From the NCBI RefSeq assembly GCF_003935715.1, contig NZ_RHPP01000025.1, forward strand, positions 1 through 37,365: a stretch of 37,365 bases of DNA. Direction: 5' to 3'. Under the pieces are notes generated by a model, which saw only the letters and a program-made list of their open reading frames with translations, searched no databases and was not told the DNA's origin. Shown here in pieces: positions 1 to 10,472 of this stretch (position 1 is its first letter; each line of letters opens with the position of its first letter). The position numbers and the translations under genes are program-made. The DNA comes from Stenotrophomonas sp. 278. Its GTDB lineage: Bacteria; Pseudomonadota; Gammaproteobacteria; Xanthomonadales; Xanthomonadaceae.

Positions 1-839
1 GCATCCACGGCGGCCCAGACCTTGAGCGCATCGACGGTCGCCGCGACGTCGTGCACGCGCAGGATCATCGCGCCGCGCTGGGCGGCAATCAGGTGCGCTG
101 CGACCGAACCGGCTACGCGGTCACGCGGCTGTTCGCGCCCGGTGAGCTCGCCGATGCTGCGCTTTCGCGACAGCCCGGCCAGCATCGGCACACCCAGCTC
201 CAGAAAGCGTTCGGAGCGGGCCAGCAGGGCCATGTTGTGCTCGGTGGTCTTGCCAAAGCCAAAACCGAGGTCGATCACCAGGTTCTTTTTCGCGATGCCG
301 GCCATCTCGGCCGAGAACATGCGCTCGGCCAGGAAACGGTGCACCTCGGCGACCACGTCGTCGTAGTGCGGGGTGTCCTGCATGCTGCCCGGCTCGCCCT
401 GCATGTGCATCAGCACCACCGGCACCCCCAGTTCGGCGGCTGCAGCCAGCGCGCCGTCCTGACGCAGCGCGTGGATGTCGTTGATCATGCCGGCACCCGC
501 GGCCACGGCCGCGCGCATCACTTCCGGCTTGAAGGTGTCGATGCTGATCGGCACCTGGGTGCGTTCGGCCAGCGCCTGGATCACCGGCACCACCCGGCGC
601 AGTTCTTCTTCGACCGACACCGGCGCGGCACCGGGGCGGGTGGATTCGCCGCCGATGTCGAGCAGGTCGGCCCCTTCGGCCACCAGTTGCAGGCCATGCG
701 CCACCGCCGCGTCGGTGGTGTCGTGCGCGCCGCCGTCCGAGAACGAATCCGGGGTGACGTTGACGATGCCCATCACACGCGGGCGATCCAGTCGCAGTAC
801 GCGGCCGCCGCAGTCAAGCTGGGGAGAAGTGTCGAACAT
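1..839 (-). CDS. folP: dihydropteroate synthase (partial, runs off the left edge)
   Basis: FolP condenses 6-hydroxymethyl-dihydropterin pyrophosphate with p-aminobenzoate to give dihydropteroate in cytosolic folate synthesis; it is the sulfonamide target. Reading the minus strand from the ATG at 839 gives a protein starting MFDTSPQLDCGG. It contains the family signatures GIVNVTPDSFSDGG (from about residue 24), the loop DIGGESTRPGA (about 61-71), ISIDTF, MINDI, LMHMQG, and near the cut GLSRKRSIGEL followed by RVAGSVAAH. About 279 codons are present, so only the last few C-terminal residues are missing. It lies 56 bp after the exported protein gene and reads in the same direction as ftsH, which fits the common ftsH-folP neighbourhood of gammaproteobacteria. 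The start was chosen because it gives the usual distance to the first motif. Confidence 0.96.
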   Translation of the reverse strand, partial: MFDTSPQLDCGGRVLRLDRPRVMGIVNVTPDSFSDGGAHDTTDAAVAHGLQLVAEGADLLDIGGESTRPGAAPVSVEEELRRVVPVIQALAERTQVPISIDTFKPEVMRAAVAAGAGMINDIHALRQDGALAAAAELGVPVVLMHMQGEPGSMQDTPHYDDVVAEVHRFLAERMFSAEMAGIAKKNLVIDLGFGFGKTTEHNMALLARSERFLELGVPMLAGLSRKRSIGELTGREQPRDRVAGSVAAHLIAAQRGAMILRVHDVAATVDALKVWAAVD

Positions 840-895
840 GGGCCATCCACGAAATACGCCAGCGCACAGTTTACGCTGGTGCCCCCGGGTAACCG

Positions 896-1393
896 TCAGA
901 AATCGCCGAGCTTGGCGTTGTCGGTCGGATTGCCCAGCCATTCGGCCAGGTCGCTGCCGATGGCGGTCACCACGCGCTCGAGCACGTCGCAGGAGCCCTT
1001 GAAGCCGCCAAAGGCCCCGCCGCGCGAGACACGACGCGCGGTCACCGTGGCCACCTTCTGGCCGTCGTCCAACAGCACGCCACGCACGGTGGCTGACTTG
1101 AAGTGTCCGCTGAAGGCATTGCCCGCACTCTGCGCTTCCACCAGTTCCAGTTTCAGTACCCGGCCCTGCTCGCCGAGCTCGCCACTGAATTCAATGGTGT
1201 TGCCGAACTTGGCCGCGTTGCTGCCCAGCGCGGTCGCCAGCTGCGCGCCCATGCGGCACTCCGCCTTGATGTTGTCGGCGATATAGGCCGAGTCGGAGAA
1301 CGGAACCGGGTCCTGCACCTGGACGGTGGCAGCGAACGCGGGCGAGGCACAGCACAACAGCGCGGCAGCGGCCGCGCGGATCGGATGACGCAT
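896..1393 (-). CDS. hypothetical exported protein
   Basis: This 165-residue protein begins with a clear Sec signal peptide (MRHPIRAAAAALLCCASPAFA, cleavage expected after AFA at about residue 21), so it should be periplasmic or outer-membrane associated. The mature part has two cysteines (in KAECRMG and GSCDVL) that could form a disulfide, and a region rich in short beta-like segments (LKLELVEAQ, SATVRGVLLDDGQKVATVTARR). A purine-rich AGGGGGA sits about 6 bases before the ATG, supporting the start. I do not recognise the family beyond its resemblance to small conserved exported proteins of Stenotrophomonas/Xanthomonas; function unknown. It lies between ftsH and folP on the same strand. Confidence 0.75.
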   Translation of the reverse strand: MRHPIRAAAAALLCCASPAFAATVQVQDPVPFSDSAYIADNIKAECRMGAQLATALGSNAAKFGNTIEFSGELGEQGRVLKLELVEAQSAGNAFSGHFKSATVRGVLLDDGQKVATVTARRVSRGGAFGGFKGSCDVLERVVTAIGSDLAEWLGNPTDNAKLGDF

Positions 1394-1482
1394 GGTATTC
1401 CCCCTGGAATGATGTCCACGGCCGCGTCATGCGACCGTGCCCGCGCATCGTGCCCAGTGCGGTGCCTTCACGCAAGGGAGAT

Positions 1483-1665
1483 TCAGCCTTTGCGGCGCTT
1501 GTGATCCAGGTACAGGGTCTTGGCCACGCTCAGGCCGATGCCGAGCGCCACGCCAATGCCGATGCCGAGCAGGTAGTTTTCCGTGGTCAGGCCGACGGCG
1601 GCACCGACGACGGTGGCGATCACCATCTCAGTGGTGTGCGAGATCGGGGGCGGTGGGGTGGACAT
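1483..1665 (-). CDS. small two-helix membrane protein, unknown function
   Basis: The 60-residue product starts MSTPPPPISH. It has a hydrophobic, glycine- and alanine-rich stretch from about residue 14 to 50 that can form two membrane helices with a short polar turn (TTENY), then a strongly basic tail (LDHKRRKG), which suggests the C-terminus is cytosolic. A weak GGAA lies about 8 bases before the start. The gene is separated from ftsH by a strong hairpin terminator (1683-1706), so it is probably transcribed on its own. No family was recognised. The clean hydrophobic pattern and basic end make it more likely to be real than chance. Confidence 0.6.
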   Translation of the reverse strand: MSTPPPPISHTTEMVIATVVGAAVGLTTENYLLGIGIGVALGIGLSVAKTLYLDHKRRKG

Positions 1666-1682
1666 GAAGGGTTCCAGATGAA

Positions 1683-1706
1683 GAAGGCCGGGTTGCCCCG
1701 GCCTTC
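1683..1706 (-). terminator. hairpin terminator after ftsH
   Basis: On the minus strand a perfect 10-bp stem GAAGGCCGGG / CCCGGCCTTC encloses a GCAA (GNRA) tetraloop and is followed by TTCATC. It lies 20 bases past the ftsH stop. The T-run is short, so efficiency is uncertain. Confidence 0.7.
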
Positions 1707-1725
1707 GTGAGTCGTGCAGTGATGC

Positions 1726-3675
<1,950 letters not shown>

Positions 3676-3722
3676 TGGCTCCGTGGTTCCTCTAATGCCT
3701 GACGCGATTGGTATGGTCGAGC

Positions 3723-4355
3723 TTACTTGATCTGGGATCGTTTGCCCTGCCCCAGGGCATAGACCTCGGGCGAGCGCTTACGCGAGGCTTCAGGCTTGCG
3801 GATGACCACCTTGTCGTACCGCCGGCGCATTTCACGCACGTAGTCGTCAAAGCCCACGCCCTGGAACAGCTTGATCAGGAACGCGCCACCGGGCTTGAGG
3901 TGGTTGTCGGCAAAATCCAACGCCAGCTCGGCCAGGTGCATCATCCGCGGCTGGTCCACCGCGTCCATGCCACTCTTATTGGGGGCCATGTCGGAAAGCA
4001 CAAGGTCCACCGGCTGGTCGCCCAGCATGGCTTCAAACTGCGATAGGACCGACTGTTCCCTGAAATCGCCGTGAAGGAACTCCACCCCGGCCAGCGGCGG
4101 CATCTCCAGAATGTCCAGGGCCAGGACCCGGCCGGTGTCGCCGATCTGGCGGCGGACCTGCTGGGACCAGCCGCCGGGGGCTGCGCCGAGGTCGACCACC
4201 ACCATATGCGGCTTCAGCAGCCGGTCACGTTCGAGCAGCTCCTCCAGCTTGTAGGCCGCGCGCGAGCGCATGCCCTCTGCCTGCGCCTTCTTCACGAAGG
4301 GGTCGGAAAAGTGCTCTTTCAACCAACGTTGACTGCTTTTGCTGCGCGTTGCCAT
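3723..4355 (-). CDS. rlmE: 23S rRNA (uridine-2552-2'-O)-methyltransferase RlmE (FtsJ/RrmJ)
   Basis: RlmE methylates the 2'-hydroxyl of U2552 in the A-loop of 23S rRNA, using S-adenosylmethionine, late in 50S assembly. The 210-residue length matches the family. The SAM-binding segment [13 protein letters not shown] (53-65) is intact, and the catalytic K-D-K-E tetrad can be placed at K36, D122 (LVLSDMAPN), K162 (LIKLFQG) and E197 (SPEVYA), two residues earlier than in the E. coli enzyme. It is transcribed towards ftsH and divergently from yhbY with 65 bp between the starts, an arrangement also found in enterobacteria, which suggests a shared control region for ribosome assembly and quality control. 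Confidence 0.98.
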   Translation of the reverse strand: MATRSKSSQRWLKEHFSDPFVKKAQAEGMRSRAAYKLEELLERDRLLKPHMVVVDLGAAPGGWSQQVRRQIGDTGRVLALDILEMPPLAGVEFLHGDFREQSVLSQFEAMLGDQPVDLVLSDMAPNKSGMDAVDQPRMMHLAELALDFADNHLKPGGAFLIKLFQGVGFDDYVREMRRRYDKVVIRKPEASRKRSPEVYALGQGKRSQIK

Positions 4356-4420
4356 GGGACTGGGGGCCTTTTGGGACGGTCATGATACCCTGATCGCCCT
4401 GATTAACCGTCCGTTCCTGA

Positions 4421-4726
4421 ATGTCTACTGCCCTCACCTCCTCCCAGACCCGCTTCCTCCGCGGCCAAGCCCACGATCTGAAGGCCCTGCTGCAGATCGG
4501 CGGAAAGGGGATCACCCCGGCTTTCCTGGCTGAACTGGAGGAGGTGCTGGAGCGCCATGAGCTGGTGAAGGTGAAGGTCGGTGCGGAAGACCGCGACACC
4601 CGCGACGCCATGGTTGCCGAGCTGACCGAGGCCACCGGCAGCGCGCTGGTGCAGCGGATCGGCCACACCGCCGTGCTGTACCGCCCGAGCAAGGAACAGC
4701 GCAAGATCGTGCTGCCGCGCGGCTGA
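4421..4726 (+). CDS. yhbY: YhbY-type CRM-domain RNA-binding protein
   Basis: This 101-residue protein is a single CRM (chloroplast RNA splicing and ribosome maturation) domain, related to E. coli YhbY, which associates with pre-50S particles. Visible features are the opening FLRGQAHDLKALLQIGGKGIT with the RNA-contacting GxxG loop (GGKG at about 27-30), the helix LEEVLERHELVKVKVG, and the end VLYRPSKEQRKIVLPRG, closely like YhbY. It starts 65 bp from the divergent rlmE, reinforcing a ribosome-assembly role. No good Shine-Dalgarno sequence precedes the ATG, so translation may be weak or the mRNA leader very short. Confidence 0.95.
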   Translation: MSTALTSSQTRFLRGQAHDLKALLQIGGKGITPAFLAELEEVLERHELVKVKVGAEDRDTRDAMVAELTEATGSALVQRIGHTAVLYRPSKEQRKIVLPRG

Positions 4727-4733
4727 TCCGGTC

Positions 4734-5108
4734 ATGCAGCTCAGCCACGAACTGCCCGATTACGCCTACACGCTGCGCGCCGCCAGTGGCCACAGCGCCA
4801 CGGTGAACGACAAGGCGCTGGCGGCGAGCTTCATCCTCACCCCGGACCGGCTGGTGGAAAACTGGCCGGTGGCGGTGGGCGCGGCGTTGACCGTGGCCGA
4901 CCTGGAGCCCGTGCTGGCGCTGGAGCCGGAACTGATCGTGCTGGGCACCGGGGACACCCAGGTGTTCCCGTCAGCCGAGGTGCTGGGCCGCTGCCTGGCC
5001 CGCGGCATCGGGCTGGAAGTGATGAACAACCAGGCTGCGGCGCGGACCTTCAACCTGCTGGCCGCCGAAGGCCGCAAGGTCGCCGCCGCGTTCATGTTGG
5101 CGGGTTGA
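4734..5108 (+). CDS. Mth938-like domain protein (NDUFAF3/DUF498 family)
   Basis: The 124-residue product matches the Mth938-like fold family. It has an N-terminal part ending in the conserved SFILTPDRLVENWPV (about 31-45), then EPELIVLGTGDTQVFPS (about 63-79) and the end GLEVMNNQAAARTFNLLAAEGRKVAAAFML. Bacterial members are small cytosolic proteins without an established reaction; the eukaryotic relative NDUFAF3 assists complex I assembly. It follows yhbY after 7 bases and is almost certainly cotranscribed with it. A SMAG palindrome dimer separates it from convergent nlpD. Confidence 0.9.
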   Translation: MQLSHELPDYAYTLRAASGHSATVNDKALAASFILTPDRLVENWPVAVGAALTVADLEPVLALEPELIVLGTGDTQVFPSAEVLGRCLARGIGLEVMNNQAAARTFNLLAAEGRKVAAAFMLAG

Positions 5109-5128
5109 GGCCGGGCCGAACGTTTTCC

Positions 5129-5196
5129 GTAGAGCCACGCCCTGCGTGGCTGCGCGGCAATCGTTAACGGCGCAGCCACGCAGGGCGTGGCTCTAC
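5129..5196. repeat. SMAG (GTAG) palindrome dimer in inverted orientation
   Basis: GTAGAGCCACGCCCTGCGTGGCT and its inverted copy AGCCACGCAGGGCGTGGCTCTAC face each other around a 22-base spacer, so the whole can form one long hairpin or two small ones. The GTAG end and imperfect palindrome match the SMAG repeats known from S. maltophilia. It lies between convergent genes (Mth938-like and nlpD) where a bidirectional transcript end is needed. Confidence 0.9.
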
Positions 5197-5232
5197 GGTC
5201 GATCTGGCCCCCCATAAAGGCGGCATTGGCGC

Positions 5233-6012
5233 TCAGCGCGCCGGCAGGTACTGCTGCGGGTCGACCGGCTTGCCGTTGTAGCGGATCTCGAAGTGCAGCA
5301 TGTCGCGGGTGGTGCCGGTGCGGCCCATTTCCGCAATCTGCTCGCCGGCCTTCACGTTCTGGCCTTCGTTGACCAGACGCTTGCGGTTGTGGCCATAGGC
5401 CGACAGCCACTGCTCGTTGTGCTTGATGATGATCAGCTCGCCAAAGCCGACCAGTCCGGCACCGGAATACACCACCACGCCCGGGGCGGTGGCCCGCACC
5501 GGCTGGCCGCTGGTGCCGGCAATGTCGATGCCCTGCTTGGTCACGTCGGCTGCCACATAACGCCCCACCAGCGCGCCATCGGCCGGCCAGCGCCAGTTGA
5601 TGTTGTTCTTGATCGGGGTGTTGGTCGGCACCGGGGCTGGCGTGGGAGCCGGCGTGCTGGTGCCCGGACGCGGCGCGGTGACCACGGTGGTCGGGGCGCG
5701 GCCCGGCGTGGCACCACCTGGATACAGGCGGATCCGCTGCCCGGGATAGATGGTGTAAGGCTCGCTCAGCCCGTTCCATGCGGCCAGATCACGCGGGGTG
5801 ATGTTGTGGATGCGGGCCAGCGCATACAGCGTGTCGCCCTTGCGCACGGTCGCGGTCTGGCCCGGCTTGGCGACCGAGGTCTGCGGGGTGCTGTGTCCGC
5901 CACGGGGACCAGAGGACTTGACCACGGTGGCAGTGCCGCACGCACTCAGGGTGACCGCTACCGCCACGGCCGTGGCCAGCTTCAGCCCGATGTTCCAACG
6001 CTGTGCACTCAT
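5233..6012 (-). CDS. nlpD: NlpD-like lipoprotein: LysM plus degenerate LytM (M23) domain
   Basis: NlpD activates the periplasmic amidase AmiC during septal peptidoglycan splitting. The 259-residue protein has a lipobox LSAC with the lipidated cysteine at 25, a LysM domain (about 54-97, VRKGDTLYALARIHNITPRD ... YPGQRIRLYP), a Pro/Thr/Ala-rich linker, and a C-terminal LytM domain (about 140-255). The LytM metal site is degraded: the expected His before GIDIA is replaced (KQGIDIAG) and the HLH motif is reduced to MLHFEIRY, as in NlpD and EnvC regulators, so it is predicted to be non-catalytic. Its ATG overlaps the yqaA stop (ATGA), placing it last in surE-pcm-yqaA-nlpD. The rpoS gene that follows nlpD in enterics is absent here. 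Confidence 0.95.
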   Translation of the reverse strand: MSAQRWNIGLKLATAVAVAVTLSACGTATVVKSSGPRGGHSTPQTSVAKPGQTATVRKGDTLYALARIHNITPRDLAAWNGLSEPYTIYPGQRIRLYPGGATPGRAPTTVVTAPRPGTSTPAPTPAPVPTNTPIKNNINWRWPADGALVGRYVAADVTKQGIDIAGTSGQPVRATAPGVVVYSGAGLVGFGELIIIKHNEQWLSAYGHNRKRLVNEGQNVKAGEQIAEMGRTGTTRDMLHFEIRYNGKPVDPQQYLPAR

Positions 6013-6623
6013 GCGAATTTCGCCCTCCAGACAAGCCAGCCAATCAGCAGCACCACCAGCGCGGTCGCAATCCAGCCCAGCGGTTCGATCCAGCGACGTA
6101 ACGCCGCTTCAGCACGCGCGCCACCGATGCGGATCACCGCCGCCAGCACATACACGCGTTTGCCACGGCCGATCAGCATGCTCAGCACATACTGCGGCAT
6201 CGGCACGCCGACAATACCCGAGGCCCAGGTGAAGACCTTCATCGGGATCGGCATGAAGCCGCCCAGCACCAGGAAGGTGAAGACCGCCCACGGCGATTCG
6301 GCCATTTTTTCCTGGACGATGGCGATGCCGCCTTCGATGCTGGGCAGCATGCCCAGGGCGGCGAACAGCGGCTTGACTGCTTCGAATGCGAAATGGCCCA
6401 GTGCGTAACCGACCAGCGCGCCGGCCATCGACCCGGCCAGGCTGAGCGTGGCGAACCACCAGCCGCGCCTGGGCTGGGCCACGCACATCGGGGCCAGCAT
6501 GACTTCCGGCATCACCGGGAAGATGATGGCTTCAATGAAGCTCAACACGGTGAGATAGGTCGGGGCGCGCTCGTGCGCGGCCCACTTCATTGCCCGCTCG
6601 TACAGCGGACCAAAAATCTTCAT
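6009..6623 (-). CDS. yqaA: YqaA family DedA-like membrane protein
   Basis: The 204-residue product starting MKIFGPLYERAMKWA belongs to the YqaA branch of the SNARE-associated/DedA-like (VTT) membrane proteins. Hydrophobic segments lie near residues 25-45, 58-85, 115-140, 145-165 and 178-200, with conserved-looking FIEAIIFPVMPEVMLAP and GGFMPIPMKVFTWASG re-entrant motifs. The start was placed at 6623 rather than further upstream because AAGGAG lies 8 bases before this ATG and family members begin here. It lies between pcm (19 bp gap) and nlpD (4-base overlap), so it belongs to one operon with them. A lipid-related role is inferred from the superfamily only. Confidence 0.9.
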   Translation of the reverse strand: MKIFGPLYERAMKWAAHERAPTYLTVLSFIEAIIFPVMPEVMLAPMCVAQPRRGWWFATLSLAGSMAGALVGYALGHFAFEAVKPLFAALGMLPSIEGGIAIVQEKMAESPWAVFTFLVLGGFMPIPMKVFTWASGIVGVPMPQYVLSMLIGRGKRVYVLAAVIRIGGARAEAALRRWIEPLGWIATALVVLLIGWLVWRAKFA

Positions 6624-6642
6624 GAAACGCAGCTCCTTGAAT

Positions 6643-7320
6643 TCAGTCCAGCATGCCAGACAGCAGGGGAACGAACGTGACCGGCGCCAATACCTCATGC
6701 GCCACGCTGCCGTCCTCGCGGCGGGTCAGCTGGACCAGCGACTGCGCGCCGGGCCCGCCTACGGGGGCCACCAGGCGCCCGCCCACTGCCAACTGCTCGA
6801 CCAGCGCATCGACCAATGCCGGCGCAGCGGCGGTGACCACGATGGCGTCGAACGGACCATGTTCAGGCCAGCCGATGCGTCCGTCGTCATGCTTGCTGCG
6901 GATGTTCATGCCCAATGCGCGGAAGCGCTTGCGCGCCTGCCGCAGCAGGTCGCCGATGCGCTCGACGGTGTACACCTCCAGGCCCAGTGCGCCGAGCACG
7001 GCGGCTTGGTAGCCCGAGCCGGTGCCCACTTCCAGTACCTTCTTGGGCGCGCTCTGCAGCACCGCTTCGGTCATCCGCGCCACCACCCAGGGCTGGGAGA
7101 TGGTCTGGCCATGGCCGATCGGCAGCGCGGTGTCTTCGTAGGCACGCGAAGCCAGCGCTTCGTCGATGAACAGATGCCGCGGCACCACACGGATGGCATT
7201 GAGGGTGGTTTCGTCGACGATGCCGCTTTCGCGCAGGCGATCGACCAGGCGGTCGCGCACGCGCTGCGAGGTCATGCCGATACCGACCGCTTCCGGTTGC
7301 AGGCGCAGGCGCTGGCTCAT
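6643..7320 (-). CDS. pcm: protein-L-isoaspartate O-methyltransferase
   Basis: Pcm methylates L-isoaspartyl residues formed by spontaneous damage, using S-adenosylmethionine, and so starts repair of aged proteins. The 225-residue enzyme shows the family's [10 protein letters not shown] (about 47-56), the SAM motif [14 protein letters not shown] (about 97-110), the acidic [18 protein letters not shown] (motif II) and the C-terminal PVGG/LVQLTR region. The ATG overlaps the surE stop codon by four bases (ATGA), indicating translational coupling, the same surE-pcm pairing as in E. coli. Confidence 0.98.
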   Translation of the reverse strand: MSQRLRLQPEAVGIGMTSQRVRDRLVDRLRESGIVDETTLNAIRVVPRHLFIDEALASRAYEDTALPIGHGQTISQPWVVARMTEAVLQSAPKKVLEVGTGSGYQAAVLGALGLEVYTVERIGDLLRQARKRFRALGMNIRSKHDDGRIGWPEHGPFDAIVVTAAAPALVDALVEQLAVGGRLVAPVGGPGAQSLVQLTRREDGSVAHEVLAPVTFVPLLSGMLD

Positions 7321-8096
7321 GCCGGCTGATCCAGCGACGCGGTCAGCCCGCCGACCCAGCTGGCGACCTTCTCCAGCGCCTGGTAGCGGGTCAGGTCGAC
7401 CTGGATCGGGGTGATCGAGATATGCCCGCTGCGCACCGCGTGGAAATCGGTGCCGGGACCGGAGTCCTGCTCACGACCGGCCGGGCCGATCCAGAACACT
7501 TCGTTGCCGCGCGGGTCGCGCTGCGGAATGCAGCCTTCGGCACGATGCCGGTTGCCCAGCCGGGTGACTTCGAAGCCACGCACCTGGTCCCATGGCAGGT
7601 CCGGCACATTGACATTGAGGATGGTGTCGGCGGGCAGCGGGTCGGCCTTGAGCCGGGCGACGATTTCCACCGCGGCACGGGCCGCGGTTTCAAAGTGCTT
7701 CGGGTCGTGGTTGTGTGTGACCAGCGAGACCGCCACCGCAGGCAGGCCGAGGAAGCGACCTTCCATCGCCGCCGACACGGTACCGGAGTAGATGACGTCA
7801 TCGCCCAGATTGGCGGCATTGTTGATGCCTGACACCACGATGTCCGGCTCGTAGTCGAGCATGCCGGTCAGGGCCAGATGCACGCAGTCGGTCGGGGTGC
7901 CCGCCACCGCGCAGGTGTAGTGGTCCACGCGCTTGGTGCGGATCGGCAGGTCAAGGGTGAGCGAGTTGCTGGCCCCGGAGCGGTCGCGATCCGGGGCAAC
8001 CACCATCACTTCATGCCCGGCCTCGCGCAATACGCTGGCGAGCATCCGGATGCCCGGCGCATCGACACCGTCGTCATTGCTGACCAGGATCCGCAT
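7317..8096 (-). CDS. surE: 5'/3'-nucleotidase SurE
   Basis: SurE is a divalent-metal-dependent phosphatase acting on nucleoside 5'- and 3'-monophosphates, linked to stationary-phase survival. The 259-residue product begins [16 protein letters not shown] with the metal-binding Asp pair at 8-9. It continues with [15 protein letters not shown] (Ser ligand), [11 protein letters not shown], and [26 protein letters not shown] (Asn ligand). Family members almost always begin at this ATG, so it was chosen, but its GGAG directly touches the start; an in-frame ATG 23 codons upstream is a less likely alternative. It is the first gene of surE-pcm-yqaA-nlpD and is divergent from the Smr-domain gene. Confidence 0.97.
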   Translation of the reverse strand: MRILVSNDDGVDAPGIRMLASVLREAGHEVMVVAPDRDRSGASNSLTLDLPIRTKRVDHYTCAVAGTPTDCVHLALTGMLDYEPDIVVSGINNAANLGDDVIYSGTVSAAMEGRFLGLPAVAVSLVTHNHDPKHFETAARAAVEIVARLKADPLPADTILNVNVPDLPWDQVRGFEVTRLGNRHRAEGCIPQRDPRGNEVFWIGPAGREQDSGPGTDFHAVRSGHISITPIQVDLTRYQALEKVASWVGGLTASLDQPA

Positions 8097-8283
8097 CTCC
8101 GATTTAACCGCTTGATTTTTCAAGACTTCGATTCCATCACTCTGCTGCGTTGGCGTGACCGGCACTCCCCTCTCCCGGGATCACCCGCCACGCAAGTGCG
8201 TCCGCTATTGTGCCGCATGCGGACAGATCGTCCTACCCTGCCGAAAGGTAGGCAGCGCCGATTCAGCACATTAGGCTGTACGC

Positions 8284-8823
8284 ATGTCACATTCTGAAGA
8301 CGAAGATCCGGCGGCCCTGTTCCGCGCGGCCATTGGCGAGGTGAAGCCGCTGCGCAAGCCGGTGGCGACGCCCCCCTCCACGCCGCGGCCGAAGCCGCGC
8401 GCGCGCATGGCTGAACAGGATGATGCCGAGGCCCGGGGCGAATTCGCGCAGCTGCTGCGCAGCAGTTCACCGCTGGAGGCGGGCGACACCGCCAGCTACC
8501 GGCGCGAGAACCTGCCGGCGCGGATGTTCCAGCGGCTCAAGCGCGGGCAGTACTCGGTGCAGGACGAACTGGACCTGCACGGGGCGACCGCCGCGCAGGC
8601 CGAGAACCTGCTGCGCCAGTTCCTGGCTGACGCGCATGCGCACGACCATGGCTGTGTGCGCATCATTCATGGGAAAGGGCTGCAGTCCGATGGCGGTGCG
8701 CCGGTGTTGAAGAACCTTGTCGACCGGCTGCTGCGGCAGCGCAATGACGTGCTGGCGTTTCATTCGGCCCCGCCGGGGCAAGGCGGAACCGGGGCGGTGC
8801 TGGTGTTGCTGGCGAACCGGTAG
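8284..8823 (+). CDS. Smr-domain protein (SmrA/SmrB-like putative nuclease)
   Basis: The 179-residue product has a basic, proline-rich N-terminal half and a C-terminal Smr domain (about 95-178) carrying the hallmark DELDLHGATAAQAENLL, IIHGKG and the end GTGAVLVLL. SmrB of E. coli cuts mRNA at collided ribosomes, and the LDLHG motif is part of the active surface. This protein has the layout of that short proteobacterial group, but which paralogue it is cannot be decided here. It is divergent from surE with a 187-bp gap. Its TAG stop is part of a SMAG repeat's GTAG end. Confidence 0.92.
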   Translation: MSHSEDEDPAALFRAAIGEVKPLRKPVATPPSTPRPKPRARMAEQDDAEARGEFAQLLRSSSPLEAGDTASYRRENLPARMFQRLKRGQYSVQDELDLHGATAAQAENLLRQFLADAHAHDHGCVRIIHGKGLQSDGGAPVLKNLVDRLLRQRNDVLAFHSAPPGQGGTGAVLVLLANR

Positions 8824-8880
8824 GGGCGCACGACCAACGGTCGTGCGCTACCGGTAGGTCACGACCGTTGGTCGTGACCG
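8820..8880. repeat. two SMAG (GTAG) palindromes between convergent genes
   Basis: Two imperfect palindromes with the core ACGACC..GGTCGT follow one another: one from GTAG at 8820 to CTAC at 8851, and one from GTAG at 8854 to about 8879. They fill the gap between the convergent Smr gene and truD. The first supplies the stop codon of the Smr gene (8821-8823). Confidence 0.88.
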
Positions 8881-8885
8881 CACGT

Positions 8886-9929
8886 TCAATCGGGCGACAC
8901 GGCTCCGCCTACGTCCTGCACCGGGCCCAGCTCGTGCAGCACGGCGGTGGCGTAACAGCCCGGCGGCAGCGCAAAGCTCAGTTCCAGCACATCCGGCTGC
9001 AGCCACTGATGCTGCATCAACGCCGGGCGCAGCCGCAGCGCGCGCCGCTCCTGCTTCAAACGCGCGTCCTCCAGCCCGGCACGCAGCTGCAGTGACTGCT
9101 CGTCACTGATCGCGCCCCGTTCCAGCGCAGCGGCATCGCCCGTGCTGCGCAGCTCACCCTCGCCCCACAACGGGCCGCTGGGGTGAATATCGAAACGCGC
9201 CAGTCGCTCCGCCAGCGCGTCACTCCACGCCTCCGGCCCGAACACGCTGCGGCTGCCATCCAGCATCCAGACCTCGCCGTCCAGCGCGGTGTCCCACGTC
9301 CCCTGCTCCACCCGTGCCGCCAGCACCTGGTTGAACAGTGCCGAGCGTGCGGCCGACAACAGCAGCGAGCGCTGGTCCTTGCGCATGCGCCGCCCCTGGA
9401 ACATCGCCAGCGCGGCCGGCACGTTGCCGCCGTCGCGGCCGAAGCGCTGCTCGCCGAACCAGTTGGGCAGGCCGCGCGTGGCGATCTGGGCCAGACGTGC
9501 ATCGATCAGGGCGGCATCGCCCTGCACGTCACGCAGCACCAGTTTGAAACGGTTACCGGCCAGCGCGCCGCGCTGCAGCTTGCGGTTGTGCCAGGTCGAC
9601 TCCAGTACCTCGATCTCGGCATCATTCAGCAGCGCCGGATCCGGCGCGACGCGCTTGGGCAGATGCACGCTGAAGCGCTGGGTCGTCACCGCGTGGCGGT
9701 CTTTCATTCCCGCGTAGCTGACGCCCATCTCCGGCAGCCCGGCCCAGCGCGCGATCTGCCTGGCCACATGCACCGTGTTGGCTCCGCGCTTGCGCACGGT
9801 CAGCAGCAGATGCTCGCCCTCCCCGCTTGGCTCGAACGCGGGCAGTTCGTCAACCTGGAAATCTTCCGGCGTGGTACGGATCTTCCCGGTGAGCAGCGGC
9901 GCGCCAAACGCCAGCGGCAACGGAATCAC
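8886..9929 (-). CDS. truD: tRNA pseudouridine(13) synthase TruD
   Basis: TruD converts U13 in tRNA-Glu to pseudouridine. The 347-residue length agrees with E. coli TruD (349). Visible signatures are the start [18 protein letters not shown], the motif with the catalytic Asp in [22 protein letters not shown]-like [12 protein letters not shown], and [13 protein letters not shown]. The start is a GTG at 9929 whose GTGA overlaps the ispF stop, a common coupling; no downstream ATG would keep the N-terminal family residues. It is the last gene of the eno-ftsB-ispD-ispF-truD run. Confidence 0.97.
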   Translation of the reverse strand: MIPLPLAFGAPLLTGKIRTTPEDFQVDELPAFEPSGEGEHLLLTVRKRGANTVHVARQIARWAGLPEMGVSYAGMKDRHAVTTQRFSVHLPKRVAPDPALLNDAEIEVLESTWHNRKLQRGALAGNRFKLVLRDVQGDAALIDARLAQIATRGLPNWFGEQRFGRDGGNVPAALAMFQGRRMRKDQRSLLLSAARSALFNQVLAARVEQGTWDTALDGEVWMLDGSRSVFGPEAWSDALAERLARFDIHPSGPLWGEGELRSTGDAAALERGAISDEQSLQLRAGLEDARLKQERRALRLRPALMQHQWLQPDVLELSFALPPGCYATAVLHELGPVQDVGGAVSPD

Positions 9930-10423
9930 AGCGCCACCAGCAGCACCACGGCCTGCGCGGCGATGCCTTCGCTGCGACCGGTGAAGCCCAGCTTTTCGGA
10001 GGTGGTGGCCTTCACACTGACCGTGTCCAGCGCATTGCCGAGCAGCCCGGCAATGCGCTCGCGCATGGCCAGCGCGTGCGGGCCGACCTTGGGCCGCTCG
10101 CAGATCACCGTGATGTCGGCATTGCCGACCTGCCATCCGCGCTCGCGCAGCAGGCTGTTGCAGTGCTGCAGGAACTGGCTGCTGTCGGCGTCCTTCCAGC
10201 GCATGTCCGACGGCGGAAAGTGCTGGCCGATGTCACCCAGCGCAAGTGCGCCCAGCATGGCATCGCACAGCGCGTGGAGAATCACATCGCCGTCGCTGTG
10301 CGCCAGCACGCCGCAGACGTGCGGCACGCGCACGCCGCCGAGCATGATGTGGTCGCCCTCGCCGAAGGCGTGGACGTCGTAACCCTGGCCGATACGGACC
10401 GGGGGAAATGCAGGCGTATTCAT
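9926..10423 (-). CDS. ispF: 2-C-methyl-D-erythritol 2,4-cyclodiphosphate synthase
   Basis: IspF forms the cyclic diphosphate intermediate of the MEP isoprenoid pathway as a trimer with zinc at the subunit interfaces. The 165-residue enzyme shows the N-terminal [11 protein letters not shown] with zinc ligands D16 and H18, the segment [20 protein letters not shown] containing H42 and the third zinc ligand H50, [11 protein letters not shown], and the C-terminal substrate loop [21 protein letters not shown]. It overlaps truD by four bases and follows ispD after 49 bp; the gap contains one SMAG unit. Having ispD and ispF adjacent matches their consecutive MEP-pathway context. Confidence 0.98.
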   Translation of the reverse strand: MNTPAFPPVRIGQGYDVHAFGEGDHIMLGGVRVPHVCGVLAHSDGDVILHALCDAMLGALALGDIGQHFPPSDMRWKDADSSQFLQHCNSLLRERGWQVGNADITVICERPKVGPHALAMRERIAGLLGNALDTVSVKATTSEKLGFTGRSEGIAAQAVVLLVAL

Positions 10424-10437
10424 GACCTAGACCTAAC

Positions 10438-10462
10438 GTAGAGCCGGACTTGCCCGGCTTGG
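10438..10462 (+). repeat. single SMAG (GTAG) palindrome between ispD and ispF
   Basis: GTAGAGCCGGACTTGCCCGGCTTGG forms a short imperfect hairpin starting with GTAG. Unlike the other copies it lies between two co-directional genes, inside the ispD-ispF gap, where it could affect mRNA stability or the relative expression of ispF and truD. Confidence 0.8.
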
Positions 10463-10472
10463 CAATACAAAA

